Below are positions 13,146-21,280 of a DNA stretch of 35,532 bases, piece by piece. The DNA comes from a virus. How positions within the stretch are numbered: the first letter of the stretch is position 1; every line of letters begins with the position of its first letter. Under the pieces are notes generated by a model, which ran no database searches, had not been told where the DNA came from, and saw nothing but the letters and a program-made list of their open reading frames with translations. The DNA is taken from IMG/VR virus record IMGVR_UViG_3300037963_005058, positions 1-35,532 of that record. One strand, given 5' to 3'. Both the position numbers and the translations under genes were made by a program.

Positions 13146-13537
13146 TTCATAACTCCATTGATCGTGTGCACGATTGCGTACAAGGCACCGTCTGAATCGG
13201 CAGTTGCCCAAACTTTGGATAAATGGTCGACGATAACTTTGTCGTTACCGCGTCGAACGTGAAAATGGGTGTCGCCTTTGGTGGGGTCAAAGTGGATACG
13301 CTCTGCGTTAGCCGGGATATCTTCCATAGCTTCTGGGTGAACCTCAGCCGCTTTGAACCACGCAAAAACCTTGCGACTGCCGGTGCCGGCATTGCACTTG
13401 GCGAAGTGCTTGTTGGTGAATGACGGGTGACGAACTGCAACGTCGAAAAGCACAGCTTGTGCGCAGTGCATTGTCTTGTTGGGAACATAGGACCAACAAC
13501 CTTTATTTAGGTTGCGGTGAAATTGTGTGCGTTTCAT
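13142..13537 (-). CDS. 131-aa hypothetical early protein
   Basis: It starts at ATG 13537 with TGAGGAC upstream, downstream of the promoter at 13571-13598. The protein is basic with scattered His and Cys (KGCWSYVPNKTMHCAQAV, GDTHFHVRRGNDKVIVDHLS), a mostly beta-looking centre and a helical end. I recognise no family. Being first behind a strong early promoter, it is probably made at once on infection, and host take-over is a reasonable but unproven guess. Confidence 0.7.
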   Translation of the reverse strand: MKRTQFHRNLNKGCWSYVPNKTMHCAQAVLFDVAVRHPSFTNKHFAKCNAGTGSRKVFAWFKAAEVHPEAMEDIPANAERIHFDPTKGDTHFHVRRGNDKVIVDHLSKVWATADSDGALYAIVHTINGVMK

Positions 13538-13570
13538 TTTGTCCTCATAAGTTAGGGTTAGCTCATAACC

Positions 13571-13598
13571 ATTCTACTCAATGTGACGTCGACGTCAA
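13571..13598 (-). promoter_or_regulatory. Early sigma70-type promoter with palindromic -35 region
   Basis: Minus strand: TTGACG (13598-13593), a 16-base spacer, TAGAAT (13576-13571). GAGCTAACC starts at 13564, six bases after the -10. TGACGTCGACGTCA (13584-13597) is a perfect 14-bp palindrome covering the -35 and could hold a repressor dimer. Confidence 0.75.
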
Positions 13599-13640
13599 CT
13601 TGATACCCCTTATATGGAACGAAAAAACGACGATAATTTA

Positions 13641-13735
13641 CTGAATGAACATTCATGAAATAATGCGTTAAATGAACCGTCATTCAGGAAATAATTGCTG
13701 AATCGTGGCTCATGAAATGCTGCGTCATACAATGA
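13641..13735. repeat. Repeat cluster in the early/late intergenic region
   Basis: CATGAAATAATGCG (13654), CAGGAAATAATTGC (13685) and CATGAAATGCTGCG (13711) are related direct repeats. Interleaved are CTGAATGA (13641), inverted TCATTCAGGA (13680-13689) and CTGAATC (13698), the same core as the array at 12636-12729. A TACAAT at 13728-13733 could be a rightward -10 box, but no good -35 is seen. No gene was found between 13599 and 14016. Confidence 0.45.
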
Positions 13736-13889
13736 AGCTTGGTTCAGTTTATGACCCTACCCCACCCCGCGACCTGGTCCTCCCGTTTACGTTAAATACC
13801 CTCATCGTCACTCACCCCAAATTCACTTTTGACGCATCGCGCTAACAGCTTTTTCTTGAGTCCCTCCTCGGTGTCCCCTAGTATTAACT

Positions 13890-14013
13890 CGCGGTGTTGG
13901 GATGTAGTTCCTGCAAACTACCCCCAATCGGGCCCGTGTCTTAGAACTCCACTGCCCGACTTCCCAACATCGCGCCACCTTTTGGTGCCCCTCGGGGAGA
14001 AGCACAGGAGTGC
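13890..14013 (+). ncRNA. Structured leader of the packaging operon (three-way-junction-like)
   Basis: Bases 13890-13902 pair with 13962-13974 over 13 positions (one G-U), closing a region with two internal hairpins: GTAGTT/AACTAC (13904-13909, 13916-13921) and TCGGGC/GCCCGA (13928-13933, 13954-13959). Three more small hairpins follow: CACC-TTTT-GGTG (13976-13987), CCC-CTCG-GGG (13988-13997) and GCAC-AGGA-GTGC (14002-14013), the last holding the SD of the 14017 gene in its loop. No tRNA T-arm is present. It could be a 5' leader that controls late translation, a packaging RNA or a pac-type site; which one cannot be decided from sequence. Confidence 0.45.
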
Positions 14014-14016
14014 ATA

Positions 14017-14463
14017 ATGAGCAGGAAAATATACAACGCCGGAAAGCTTCAGGTCCGGTACGACGAAGCCGCCGCCAAGGGTGCTGCTGGCAAACAAGAC
14101 CGAGAAGAACTTCTGGCGCAGGCCGACCGCGACATCGAAGACGAGGGTGCCTTCATAGAAATCAACCGCGACGCCCGTGACATCATTGATGTCCATGTGC
14201 TCCCGAGCCTGCACTCTATGATGGAAAATATGTACACCATCATCGACGCAGAGACGCGCCGACTTATGCGACAAACTGTGTCGGGTGGCGGCATGGACAA
14301 ATCTGACTCTCAACACTTTGGCCAATTAACGCGCAGCCTTTGCCAGCTTGCTAATGTTGAGCACGGGATTCGGGAGCAGAATCAACTTGAGCAGATGTCG
14401 GATGATGACCTTAAGCGCTTGGCAGATATCGCCTACAAGAAACTAAAGGGGAAATCTAAATGA
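14017..14463 (+). CDS. Candidate terminase small subunit
   Basis: This 148-aa protein is largely helical and acidic-basic mixed, with a central predicted coiled region (IIDVHVLPSLHSMMENMYTI) and a Lys-rich end. It is the first gene of the packaging operon, two genes before the large terminase, which is the usual place for the DNA-recognition subunit. I cannot point to a conserved terminase-small motif or a clear HTH, so the call rests on position and size. AGGAG precedes the ATG within a small hairpin. The stop overlaps the next ATG (ATGA). Confidence 0.5.
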   Translation: MSRKIYNAGKLQVRYDEAAAKGAAGKQDREELLAQADRDIEDEGAFIEINRDARDIIDVHVLPSLHSMMENMYTIIDAETRRLMRQTVSGGGMDKSDSQHFGQLTRSLCQLANVEHGIREQNQLEQMSDDDLKRLADIAYKKLKGKSK

Positions 14464-14969
14464 CCTCGCCATATGCGACCCTTGCCTACAACCCCATCCG
14501 CGACAACGACAAGTTGCCGGTCCTGGTTCGCCTTGCAAGCCCCTCTGATGCTTCCTTGGTTTACAGCACCTGGCTTCGCAGCTACGCCGACCAGAACAAA
14601 GACCAGCATCGGGGCATTCTGTACAAAAGCCACCGCAAAATCATAAGAAACCTTATGGAAAAGTCGGTTACCGTCATGGCGGTGATGGATGACGACCCGA
14701 ATCAAATCTTTGCGTGGATGTGCGGTCTGAGAGTGGAATCAGGCCCACTTTTGGTCCACTATTGCTATGTAAAGGACGCTTTTCGGCGCTTGGGTCTGGC
14801 AAATTTGCTCTTAAAGTATTTTGAACACCGTCAAGGAGAGCCAATTATCTGTAGCCATAAGGGTTATGTGTATAAATCTCTGCGAGATAGGTATAATCTT
14901 TTCTATGTCCCACAGGTAAGGGAGCCGCTGGGCATAGATAAATTTAGGGATGGAAAATGGAAATTGTAG
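14460..14969 (+). CDS. GNAT-like acetyltransferase-fold protein
   Basis: This 169-aa protein has a GNAT-type layout: VLVRLASPSDASLVYSTWL at the start, central strands (TVMAVMDDDPNQIFAWMCG), then LVHYCYVKDAFRRLGLANLL, whose RRLGLA matches the acetyl-CoA pyrophosphate loop pattern (R/Q-x-x-G-x-A/G). I recall similar proteins of unknown substrate beside phage terminases. It overlaps the preceding gene by four bases, and its end overlaps the next gene. It could acetylate a host or virion protein, or use the fold structurally. Confidence 0.7.
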   Translation: MTSPYATLAYNPIRDNDKLPVLVRLASPSDASLVYSTWLRSYADQNKDQHRGILYKSHRKIIRNLMEKSVTVMAVMDDDPNQIFAWMCGLRVESGPLLVHYCYVKDAFRRLGLANLLLKYFEHRQGEPIICSHKGYVYKSLRDRYNLFYVPQVREPLGIDKFRDGKWKL

Positions 14970-15232
14970 GATTCACGCTAAAACATGACTGCCGACCGGT
15001 GTTTGACAAGATTGCGATTAATACCAACGCGCCAAATCATGAAGCGTTTACCCTGAAATGGGGCCCGAACAAAAACGGTATTATTGTAATCCATAAACGG
15101 CACGGCACGATGTATCTGCCGATGTCGTCTATTTCTCACCTTGAGGTTATCGAGGAACCGCGCAAGCGCGCCGGACGCAAGCCCAAGTCTGTAAAGGTAA
15201 AGAGTAATGGGGAAATCACCGCCCAAGCATGA
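14957..15232 (+). CDS. 91-aa hypothetical protein of the packaging operon
   Basis: The start lies inside the end of the acetyltransferase-like gene, and the last 26 bases overlap the large terminase. The first 70 residues look like a small beta-rich domain (EAFTLKWGPNKNGIIVIHKR), and the tail is basic (RKRAGRKPKSVKVKS), consistent with nucleic-acid contact. The fixed place directly before terL suggests a packaging accessory role. No family recognised. Confidence 0.65.
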   Translation: MEIVGFTLKHDCRPVFDKIAINTNAPNHEAFTLKWGPNKNGIIVIHKRHGTMYLPMSSISHLEVIEEPRKRAGRKPKSVKVKSNGEITAQA

Positions 15233-16670
15233 CGCCCGTGCGGTAGTCAGGGAATACATTAAACGGTTTGGCGACCCCGATGCCTTGGAAGAAGATAAGG
15301 GCGCAGCCAAAGACCGGTCGTATCGCTGGCAAGAGGACCTTTTTGATCAGCAGCTTGCTTTTATCAATGACCCTGCATCTTTCAAGACGGCGTTGTGTTC
15401 TCGCCGAAGTGGCAAAACATACGCCGCTTGTTACTACTTGATTGAGACCGCATCGCGTTATCCGGATAGTATTTCGGCCTACATTGCTCTGACGCGAAAC
15501 AGCGCAAAGCGTTTGATGTGGATGGAGCTAAAGCGTGCAAATCGCCGGTATCATATCGGCATGCACTTTAATAACTCGGAGCTTATCGCAACGCTTCCAA
15601 ACCGTAGTCAAATTGTGCTTACTGGCGCAAATGATGAGGCCGACATTGATAAGCTTCGGGGTTCAGCTTACCACCTAGTTATTCTTGACGAGGCCGCAAG
15701 TTTTGGCCGTCACCTTGAAGAGCTGGTGGAAGAAGTTTTGGAACCGGCGCTAATTGACCACAACGGTACAATGGCCATGATTGGGACGCCCAACGCTGCT
15801 TGTTCGGGTATGTTTTTTCGGGCAACAACCGACGAGTCCGAAGGCTACAGCAATCATCATTGGACTATCTTGGAAAACCCTCATATTCCTCACGCGGAAA
15901 AATGGCTTGAGCGCCGGATGAAGCAAAAGCACTGGGATGAAAACCACCCTGTTTACTTGCGTGAGTGGCGAGGCAAATGGATACGCTCGAATGATTCTTT
16001 GATTTACAGATACACCAAAGAGAAAAACTTCTACACCGAAGTGCCGCACCATGAGCATGATTTTAATTTTATCTTGGGGATAGATTTAGGCTACGAAGAC
16101 GCTACAGCCTTTCTGGTGGGTGCCTACTGCCCTGAGCTACCGCATTTCTACGTTGTTGATTGCTACAAAGAAACCAAGATGATTCCGGCGCAGATTGCAG
16201 AAAAAATCAAAGAGCTTGATTCGCACTATGATTTCAATATCATGGTCGCCGACACGGGGGGTCTTGGTAAGTCTATTGTAGAAGAATTTCGTTACCGCTA
16301 CGAGTTACCAGTGCGCGCAGCAGAAAAGCGAAACAAGGCGTCCTATATAGAACTGTTAAACTCAGACCTGCACTGCGGTCTAGTTAAAGTATACGAAGGA
16401 TGTGAGTTATTAGATGAGTGGGATCTACTCCAGTGGGACGAAGACAGGCGCAAAGAAGATTCGCGTTTTGAGAATCATTTGTCTGATGCGTGTTTATATG
16501 CGTGGCGTGAAAGCAAGCATTACACGCATAAGCAGTCGGCTATTGCTCCAAGGGAAGGAACTCCTGAGTATTATGCTGCTTTAGAAAGTGAGCTTTGGGA
16601 GAACGTGGAGCGCGGCATAAACGATAAAGACGGTGAAGCTTGGTGGGAAAATCAATGGACGCTGAACTAG
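15207..16670 (+). CDS. terL: Terminase large subunit
   Basis: This 487-aa packaging motor hydrolyses ATP to drive DNA into the procapsid and cuts concatemers. The ATPase domain has Walker A SRRSGKT (65-71), Walker B LVILDE (157-162) and coupling motif GTP (193-195). The C-terminal RNase-H-like nuclease has Asp293 (GIDLGYED), Asp349 (VADTG) and Asp427 (HLSDA). Length is normal for the family. It acts at the portal vertex with the candidate small subunit at 14017. Ribosome site AAAGAG lies close before ATG 15207, within the previous gene. Confidence 0.97.
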   Translation: MGKSPPKHDARAVVREYIKRFGDPDALEEDKGAAKDRSYRWQEDLFDQQLAFINDPASFKTALCSRRSGKTYAACYYLIETASRYPDSISAYIALTRNSAKRLMWMELKRANRRYHIGMHFNNSELIATLPNRSQIVLTGANDEADIDKLRGSAYHLVILDEAASFGRHLEELVEEVLEPALIDHNGTMAMIGTPNAACSGMFFRATTDESEGYSNHHWTILENPHIPHAEKWLERRMKQKHWDENHPVYLREWRGKWIRSNDSLIYRYTKEKNFYTEVPHHEHDFNFILGIDLGYEDATAFLVGAYCPELPHFYVVDCYKETKMIPAQIAEKIKELDSHYDFNIMVADTGGLGKSIVEEFRYRYELPVRAAEKRNKASYIELLNSDLHCGLVKVYEGCELLDEWDLLQWDEDRRKEDSRFENHLSDACLYAWRESKHYTHKQSAIAPREGTPEYYAALESELWENVERGINDKDGEAWWENQWTLN

Positions 16671-16861
16671 AAGAAATTATTAAAGCCGCTAAAAAGCACG
16701 GTCTTAGGCGGTTACGGGTTGGTGATATTGAAGTAGAGCTATGGGATAAGCCAAAGCCACGTCGTGCTCAGGTACAAGTGTTTCCTGAAACGGCTGGCGC
16801 AAAAAGCCTTTCCGAAGAAGAGCAATACTTCGAAGATTTATTTTATTCGGCAGGTGTGTAA
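16655..16861 (+). CDS. 68-aa hypothetical protein between terminase and portal
   Basis: I chose ATG 16655, with GGTGGG upstream; earlier TTG or GTG codons would add a few residues. It overlaps the terminase end by 16 bases. The protein starts with EEIIKAAKKHGLRRLRVGDI, a pattern I recall as a common small phage gene at this position, and ends in an acidic part. A single small helical domain; function unknown, possibly an assembly accessory. Confidence 0.72.
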   Translation: MDAELEEIIKAAKKHGLRRLRVGDIEVELWDKPKPRRAQVQVFPETAGAKSLSEEEQYFEDLFYSAGV

Positions 16862-16879
16862 TCTGCGGGGAGTCTCATA

Positions 16880-18718
16880 ATGAAGCACTATAATTATTGG
16901 TGGAGCGAAGAGCAAAATCCTCATAACCTTGTTTTTGAGGTGGTCGGCCATCTCACAGACAATCAAGGCTACCACTCAACAAATAATATCAATCATGCCC
17001 GTTTGTACGGAAACATTAGTTACCGTGACCTTGGTAGTGGCGGCATGATGCAGCGCGCGAAAACAAGCGCCAAAAACCGCGTAACCTTAAATATCATTCA
17101 GTCAATGTGCGACACCGTTACGGCACGCGTTGCCAAGGCCAAGCCAATGGCGACCTATTTAACATCTGGCGGCGACTGGGAAATGCAGCGCAAGGCGAAG
17201 CGTTTGACTAAGTTTACCTCGGGCCAGTTCTACGGCTCCAAGATTTACGAGGTAGCGCCCAAAGTTTTTCTCGATGCTTGCGTGTTCGGCACCGGTGTCA
17301 TGAAAATTTTTGAGCATGATGGAGAAATTAAGTGCGAGCGTGTTTTTCCGGATGAGATTGTAGTTGATGACTTAGAGGCTAGATACGGCAATCCGCGCCA
17401 GATGTTTCAACGCAAAGTGGTTGATAAGCAAGTTTTGGCCTCTTTGTTTCCTGAGTTTGCCGAAGATATACACAATGCGTCATCTGTTGAGGATGACGAC
17501 ACACTTTATCGGGCAAGTGAACAAATCGAGTGCATTGAAGCCTGGCATTTGCCAAGTTCAAAAGACGCAAAAGATGGCCGTCATGTTATTGCGATAGAAA
17601 ACGCTACTTTGATGGATGATTCTTGGGAACGGGATGACTTCCCGTTTGCGTTTATACGTTGGACTAATAGACTGTTGGGATTTTTTGGACAAGGGCTGGC
17701 GGAGCAACTTACTGGTATTCAGGTAGAAATAAATCGCTTGCTGCGCAATATACAGCAACAAATGCACCTTGCAACGCCTAAGGTTTTTGTAGAAAGCGGC
17801 TCAAAGATATCAAAAGCCCATATAAACAACGAAATTTGGGGCGTAATTGAGTATGCGGGCACTCCGCCGCAGTTTTTTGTGCCCAAGACCGTCTCTGGTG
17901 AAATTTTTAGTCATTTAGACCGGTTATTTAACCGCGCCTACGAGATTGCGGGTGTAAGTCAGCTTGCAGCGGGTGCAAAAAAGCCTGCGGGCCTAGAATC
18001 TGGCGTTGCGCTTAGAGAATTCCAAGATATTGAGTCCGAGCGCTTTTTAATGGTGGCAAAAGCATACGAACAACTGTTTTTGGACGCTGCCGACCAAATG
18101 ATTGACATTGCGCGCGAAGTTTCTGCTCGTGGTGAGTCGTTTGAGGTCATTAGTCAGGGCGATGACGACATCGAGAAGATAAAATGGGCTGATATTGACC
18201 TAGAGCGCAACGAATACGTTATGAAGGTCTACCCCACCTCACTTTTGCCTACAACTCCGGCAGCAAAACTGCAAAAAGTCATCGAAATGCTTCAGGCAGG
18301 CATGCTGACACAACAAGAAGCTCGCGCATTGCTTGATTATCCAGACCTTGAAGCGGTTAACAACATGGCTACGGCGTCACAAGAGCTGTTTAATATGATG
18401 ATTGAGCGTATTCTGGAGAAGGGCATCTATCAGGCACCGGAGCCGTACATGAACTTATCTATGGGTATTGCAATGATGCAGTCGGCCTATCTTCGAGCAA
18501 AAATAAACTCAGTGCCAGAGACTAGGCTAGATTTGTTCAGAAGGTTTATTGAGGACTCCATTGCTTTGCTTGCAAGAATGCAGGCGCAAGCGGCACCGCC
18601 GCCAATGGAAGCCATGGGGCCGGGACCAGCTACCCCTCAACAGGGAGCGCCCCCGGCAGGAATGACGGATGAGGTTGCGGCGGCTGAAATGGCTGCGGCT
18701 CCCATCCCAACAGCGTAA
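16880..18718 (+). CDS. Portal protein
   Basis: This 612-aa protein fits podovirus-type portals, the dodecameric ring for DNA entry and exit and head-tail joining. Supporting features are its place between terL and scaffold/capsid, an N-terminal part with NIIQSMCDTVTARVAKAKP, the central LLGFFGQGLAEQLTGIQVEI and VEINRLLRNIQQQMHLATPK typical of portal stem regions, and ESGVALREFQDIESERF. The C-terminus is a low-complexity Ala/Pro/Met tail (about 595-612). GGGGAG precedes the ATG. No truncation seen. Confidence 0.9.
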   Translation: MKHYNYWWSEEQNPHNLVFEVVGHLTDNQGYHSTNNINHARLYGNISYRDLGSGGMMQRAKTSAKNRVTLNIIQSMCDTVTARVAKAKPMATYLTSGGDWEMQRKAKRLTKFTSGQFYGSKIYEVAPKVFLDACVFGTGVMKIFEHDGEIKCERVFPDEIVVDDLEARYGNPRQMFQRKVVDKQVLASLFPEFAEDIHNASSVEDDDTLYRASEQIECIEAWHLPSSKDAKDGRHVIAIENATLMDDSWERDDFPFAFIRWTNRLLGFFGQGLAEQLTGIQVEINRLLRNIQQQMHLATPKVFVESGSKISKAHINNEIWGVIEYAGTPPQFFVPKTVSGEIFSHLDRLFNRAYEIAGVSQLAAGAKKPAGLESGVALREFQDIESERFLMVAKAYEQLFLDAADQMIDIAREVSARGESFEVISQGDDDIEKIKWADIDLERNEYVMKVYPTSLLPTTPAAKLQKVIEMLQAGMLTQQEARALLDYPDLEAVNNMATASQELFNMMIERILEKGIYQAPEPYMNLSMGIAMMQSAYLRAKINSVPETRLDLFRRFIEDSIALLARMQAQAAPPPMEAMGPGPATPQQGAPPAGMTDEVAAAEMAAAPIPTA

Positions 18719-18735
18719 CAACGCAAGGGGTTATT

Positions 18736-19620
18736 ATGACAGAAGAAGCAGTGCAGGAAGCGGCGGTTGAAGAAGCGCCAAGCCAAGAATTAATGGAAGA
18801 GGTTGTTGAGGAGGCGGCAGAAGCCGCTGAAACCCCCGAAGAGCCGCCAGAGCCCGAGCGCCCTGATTTTTCTAGGCAATTTGCGGCGCTTGCTCGTAAA
18901 GAAAGAGCCTTGCGTCAAAAAGAGCAAGAAATCTCGAACCTTGCTCGACAACGAGAGCAGCTTGAGGGCAACTCGACACGTTTAGCTGACTTGCAGCGGC
19001 TGGCAAAAGAAAACCCCGCAAAACTTCTTGGTGAGCTTGGGATTGATTACGAAGACCTGACGCATCAGGTCATCAATGAAGGCAACCCCACCGAAGAGCA
19101 AAAGCTTCGTCTTGAAAATGAGCGATTAAACAGTCGGTTAGAGAAGATTGAAAAAATCTATGAAGAGCAACGTCAACAGGCAGAGCAGGCCAAGGTAAAC
19201 GCAGCTCATACACAGTTGGTTGACAATATTAAGAATTTCGTAGACGATAGTAATACCTTCGAGATGGTGCAGCACCATAACGCCTACGGCCTCGTGGCGA
19301 GAGTAATGCAAGAGCATTACAACTCAACGCAAGAGGTTCTTGAGTATGGCGATGCTGCTAAACTCGTAGAGGACCACTTTATGGCGGAAGCCGAGCGTTA
19401 TTTGAGCAGTAAAAAACTGCAAGAGAGATTTCGTGAGTTAGATAAACCACGCGAAGAGTCAGAGACTCCAGAAGCCGCCGAGCAAGCAGTGAAACGGGTG
19501 AAAACACTTAGCAACGGAAGCGTTGCCAAGAAAACGGAAACATCCGGCAGCACGTTAGAAAGCAAAGAAAAATCACTTCGCCGTGCCGCTGCTATGATCA
19601 AATGGGCGAGTTCGCCCTAA
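18736..19620 (+). CDS. Capsid scaffolding protein
   Basis: This 294-aa protein has the composition of scaffolds: an acidic Glu/Ala/Pro N-terminus (residues 1-45), a long coiled-coil region rich in Glu, Gln, Arg and Lys (about 50-150), and a helical, basic C-terminus (KEKSLRRAAAMIKWASS) suited to binding capsid protein. It lies between portal and major capsid protein, the standard position. It would direct procapsid assembly and leave before or during packaging. AAGGGG precedes the ATG. Confidence 0.82.
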   Translation: MTEEAVQEAAVEEAPSQELMEEVVEEAAEAAETPEEPPEPERPDFSRQFAALARKERALRQKEQEISNLARQREQLEGNSTRLADLQRLAKENPAKLLGELGIDYEDLTHQVINEGNPTEEQKLRLENERLNSRLEKIEKIYEEQRQQAEQAKVNAAHTQLVDNIKNFVDDSNTFEMVQHHNAYGLVARVMQEHYNSTQEVLEYGDAAKLVEDHFMAEAERYLSSKKLQERFRELDKPREESETPEAAEQAVKRVKTLSNGSVAKKTETSGSTLESKEKSLRRAAAMIKWASSP

Positions 19621-19635
19621 TCTTGGAGTATTACG

Positions 19636-20865
19636 ATGGCTTTAGATATCGCAACGGTCACACAGGCCCTAAAAGAACACTACAAACCGCTTCGCGTAGC
19701 GAACATGGTCTACAAAGATAACCCCATGCTTGCTCTTATGCCGAAATACACACAGTTCGGTGGTGAGAACATGCCTATCCCGCTAATTTATGGCAATCCG
19801 CAACGTCGTAGTGCCGACTTTAGCAACGGCAAAGCTGTATCTTCTACGTCGTCTCTTGGGCGTTTTGTGCTGACACGTGTAAAAGACTACTCATTTGCCA
19901 GCATTACCGGCGAATCCATCAAGGCAACCGAGCGAGACAGTGATGCTTTCTTGCGCTACGCCACTATGGAAATTGATGGGGCGATGCACTCCCTGACCCG
20001 TTCTTTGGCCATTTCCATGTACCGAGACGGCACTGGCAGTATTGGCACAATCGGCAGCGTTGATGGTCAAGTGTTTACACTGAGCAACATTGAAGATGTA
20101 ACAAACTTCGAGGTTGGAATGGTCCTTAACTGCTTTGATAACCTAACCGAGACAACCACAGACTCGCGGTTTGATAAGCCAGACTCTAGTGACCAGGAAA
20201 GCGGTGACGTAACTGTAACAGCCGTAAATCGCTCGACAGGAGAGGTAACTGTAAGCGGTACGGTTACGGATATGACTGCGGGAGATATCTTTGTTCAAAA
20301 AGGCGACATTAACGCTAAAATTAGCGGATTTGAGGCATGGATTCCACGCGTGCTTGACGCAAATAACAAAGATTTTTTTAGTCAAGACCGCAGTGCTGAC
20401 GTTTCTCGCTTGGCGGGTCAGCGTTTTGACGGCTCTGCTTTGCCTATTGAAGAAGCCCTTATCGAAGGTGCATCTTTGGTAAGTCGAGAAGGCGGGGCTC
20501 CTGATTATTGTTTTGTTGACTTTAAAACCTTTTCAAACATCGAAAAAGCTCTTAGCTCCAAGGTCGTTTACGGCGAAGTAAAAGCTCGCGATGTTGACAT
20601 GGGCTTTGCATCTATTGCGCTTCGCGGTCCTCGTGGAATTATTAACATTGTGCCTGATCAAAACTGTCAGCCGAATCTGGCGTGGATGGTCCAGCTTGAT
20701 ACCTGGAGCCTTAATACTCTTGGCGAAGCTCCGATGTTCTTGGACTTTGATAACAATCAGATGTTGCGGGAAAATTCGGCAGATGCCTATGAGGTACGCA
20801 TGGGCTACTACGGTAACCTGGCTTGCAATGCCCCGGGATACAACTGCCGCGTAGCACTGGCATAA
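19636..20865 (+). CDS. Major capsid protein
   Basis: This 409-aa protein directly follows the scaffold. Its N-terminal part (NMVYKDNPMLALMPKYTQFG, then MPIPLIYGNPQRRSADF) and its C-terminal part (VRMGYYGNLACNAPGYNCRV) are in the style of HK97-fold capsids of podoviruses. Residues about 137-230 are Gly/Thr/Ser-rich beta sequence (DVTVTAVNRSTGEVTVSGTV) that looks like an inserted surface domain. GGAG lies eight bases before the ATG, a strong site suited to high expression. No maturation protease gene was seen nearby. Confidence 0.9.
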   Translation: MALDIATVTQALKEHYKPLRVANMVYKDNPMLALMPKYTQFGGENMPIPLIYGNPQRRSADFSNGKAVSSTSSLGRFVLTRVKDYSFASITGESIKATERDSDAFLRYATMEIDGAMHSLTRSLAISMYRDGTGSIGTIGSVDGQVFTLSNIEDVTNFEVGMVLNCFDNLTETTTDSRFDKPDSSDQESGDVTVTAVNRSTGEVTVSGTVTDMTAGDIFVQKGDINAKISGFEAWIPRVLDANNKDFFSQDRSADVSRLAGQRFDGSALPIEEALIEGASLVSREGGAPDYCFVDFKTFSNIEKALSSKVVYGEVKARDVDMGFASIALRGPRGIINIVPDQNCQPNLAWMVQLDTWSLNTLGEAPMFLDFDNNQMLRENSADAYEVRMGYYGNLACNAPGYNCRVALA

Positions 20866-20892
20866 TTTAACTCACAGGAAGGAGACTAAATT

Positions 20893-21267
20893 ATGGCTAG
20901 TAGAGACTTTAAACCGGTAAAAGCGTTAGAGCGCGCTGTCATTATTATCGGTGGGCGCATTGCGTTCACTGATGGCACAATGACAGGAGTGTCTGAGGGC
21001 ACTGGCTTTACATGCTCCAATATTAGTTCTGGCGTTTTTACGATTACGCTTGATGATAAATACAGTGACCTTTTGTACTGTGCGGCACATGTTGTCGGTA
21101 CAGGTGGTCCAGAGAGATACATTGAGCTAACAGCGCATGACGTTAGTGGTGCTAAAACATTGTCGTTCGTCTGTAATGACCAGGGTGATAACGATGTCAC
21201 TGGTGATTCAGACAACGACCAGGAAATTCAATTTATTGCATTCCTGAAAAACAGCAGTGTAACCTAA
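20893..21267 (+). CDS. Putative head decoration or fibre protein
   Basis: A very strong SD (AGGAAGGAG) precedes ATG 20893. The 124-aa protein is beta-rich: GFTCSNISSGVFTITLDDKY, later LSFVCNDQGDNDVTGD, and a C-terminal IQFIAFLKNSSVT. I recall this GVFTITLDD...LRNSSV pattern in small structural proteins right after capsid genes. The position immediately downstream of the capsid gene and the high-expression signals favour a decoration or head-fibre role; not proven. Confidence 0.68.
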   Translation: MASRDFKPVKALERAVIIIGGRIAFTDGTMTGVSEGTGFTCSNISSGVFTITLDDKYSDLLYCAAHVVGTGGPERYIELTAHDVSGAKTLSFVCNDQGDNDVTGDSDNDQEIQFIAFLKNSSVT

Positions 21268-21280
21268 GTAGGAGCTTGCC

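Noticed and set aside
13890-13974. tRNA-like reading of the structured leader
   Set aside because: There is no T-loop pattern, no anticodon stem of correct size and no four-way layout, so it is kept only as a structured leader.
14017-14463. Firm small-terminase assignment
   Set aside because: No conserved motif or clear HTH visible; kept as a positional candidate only.
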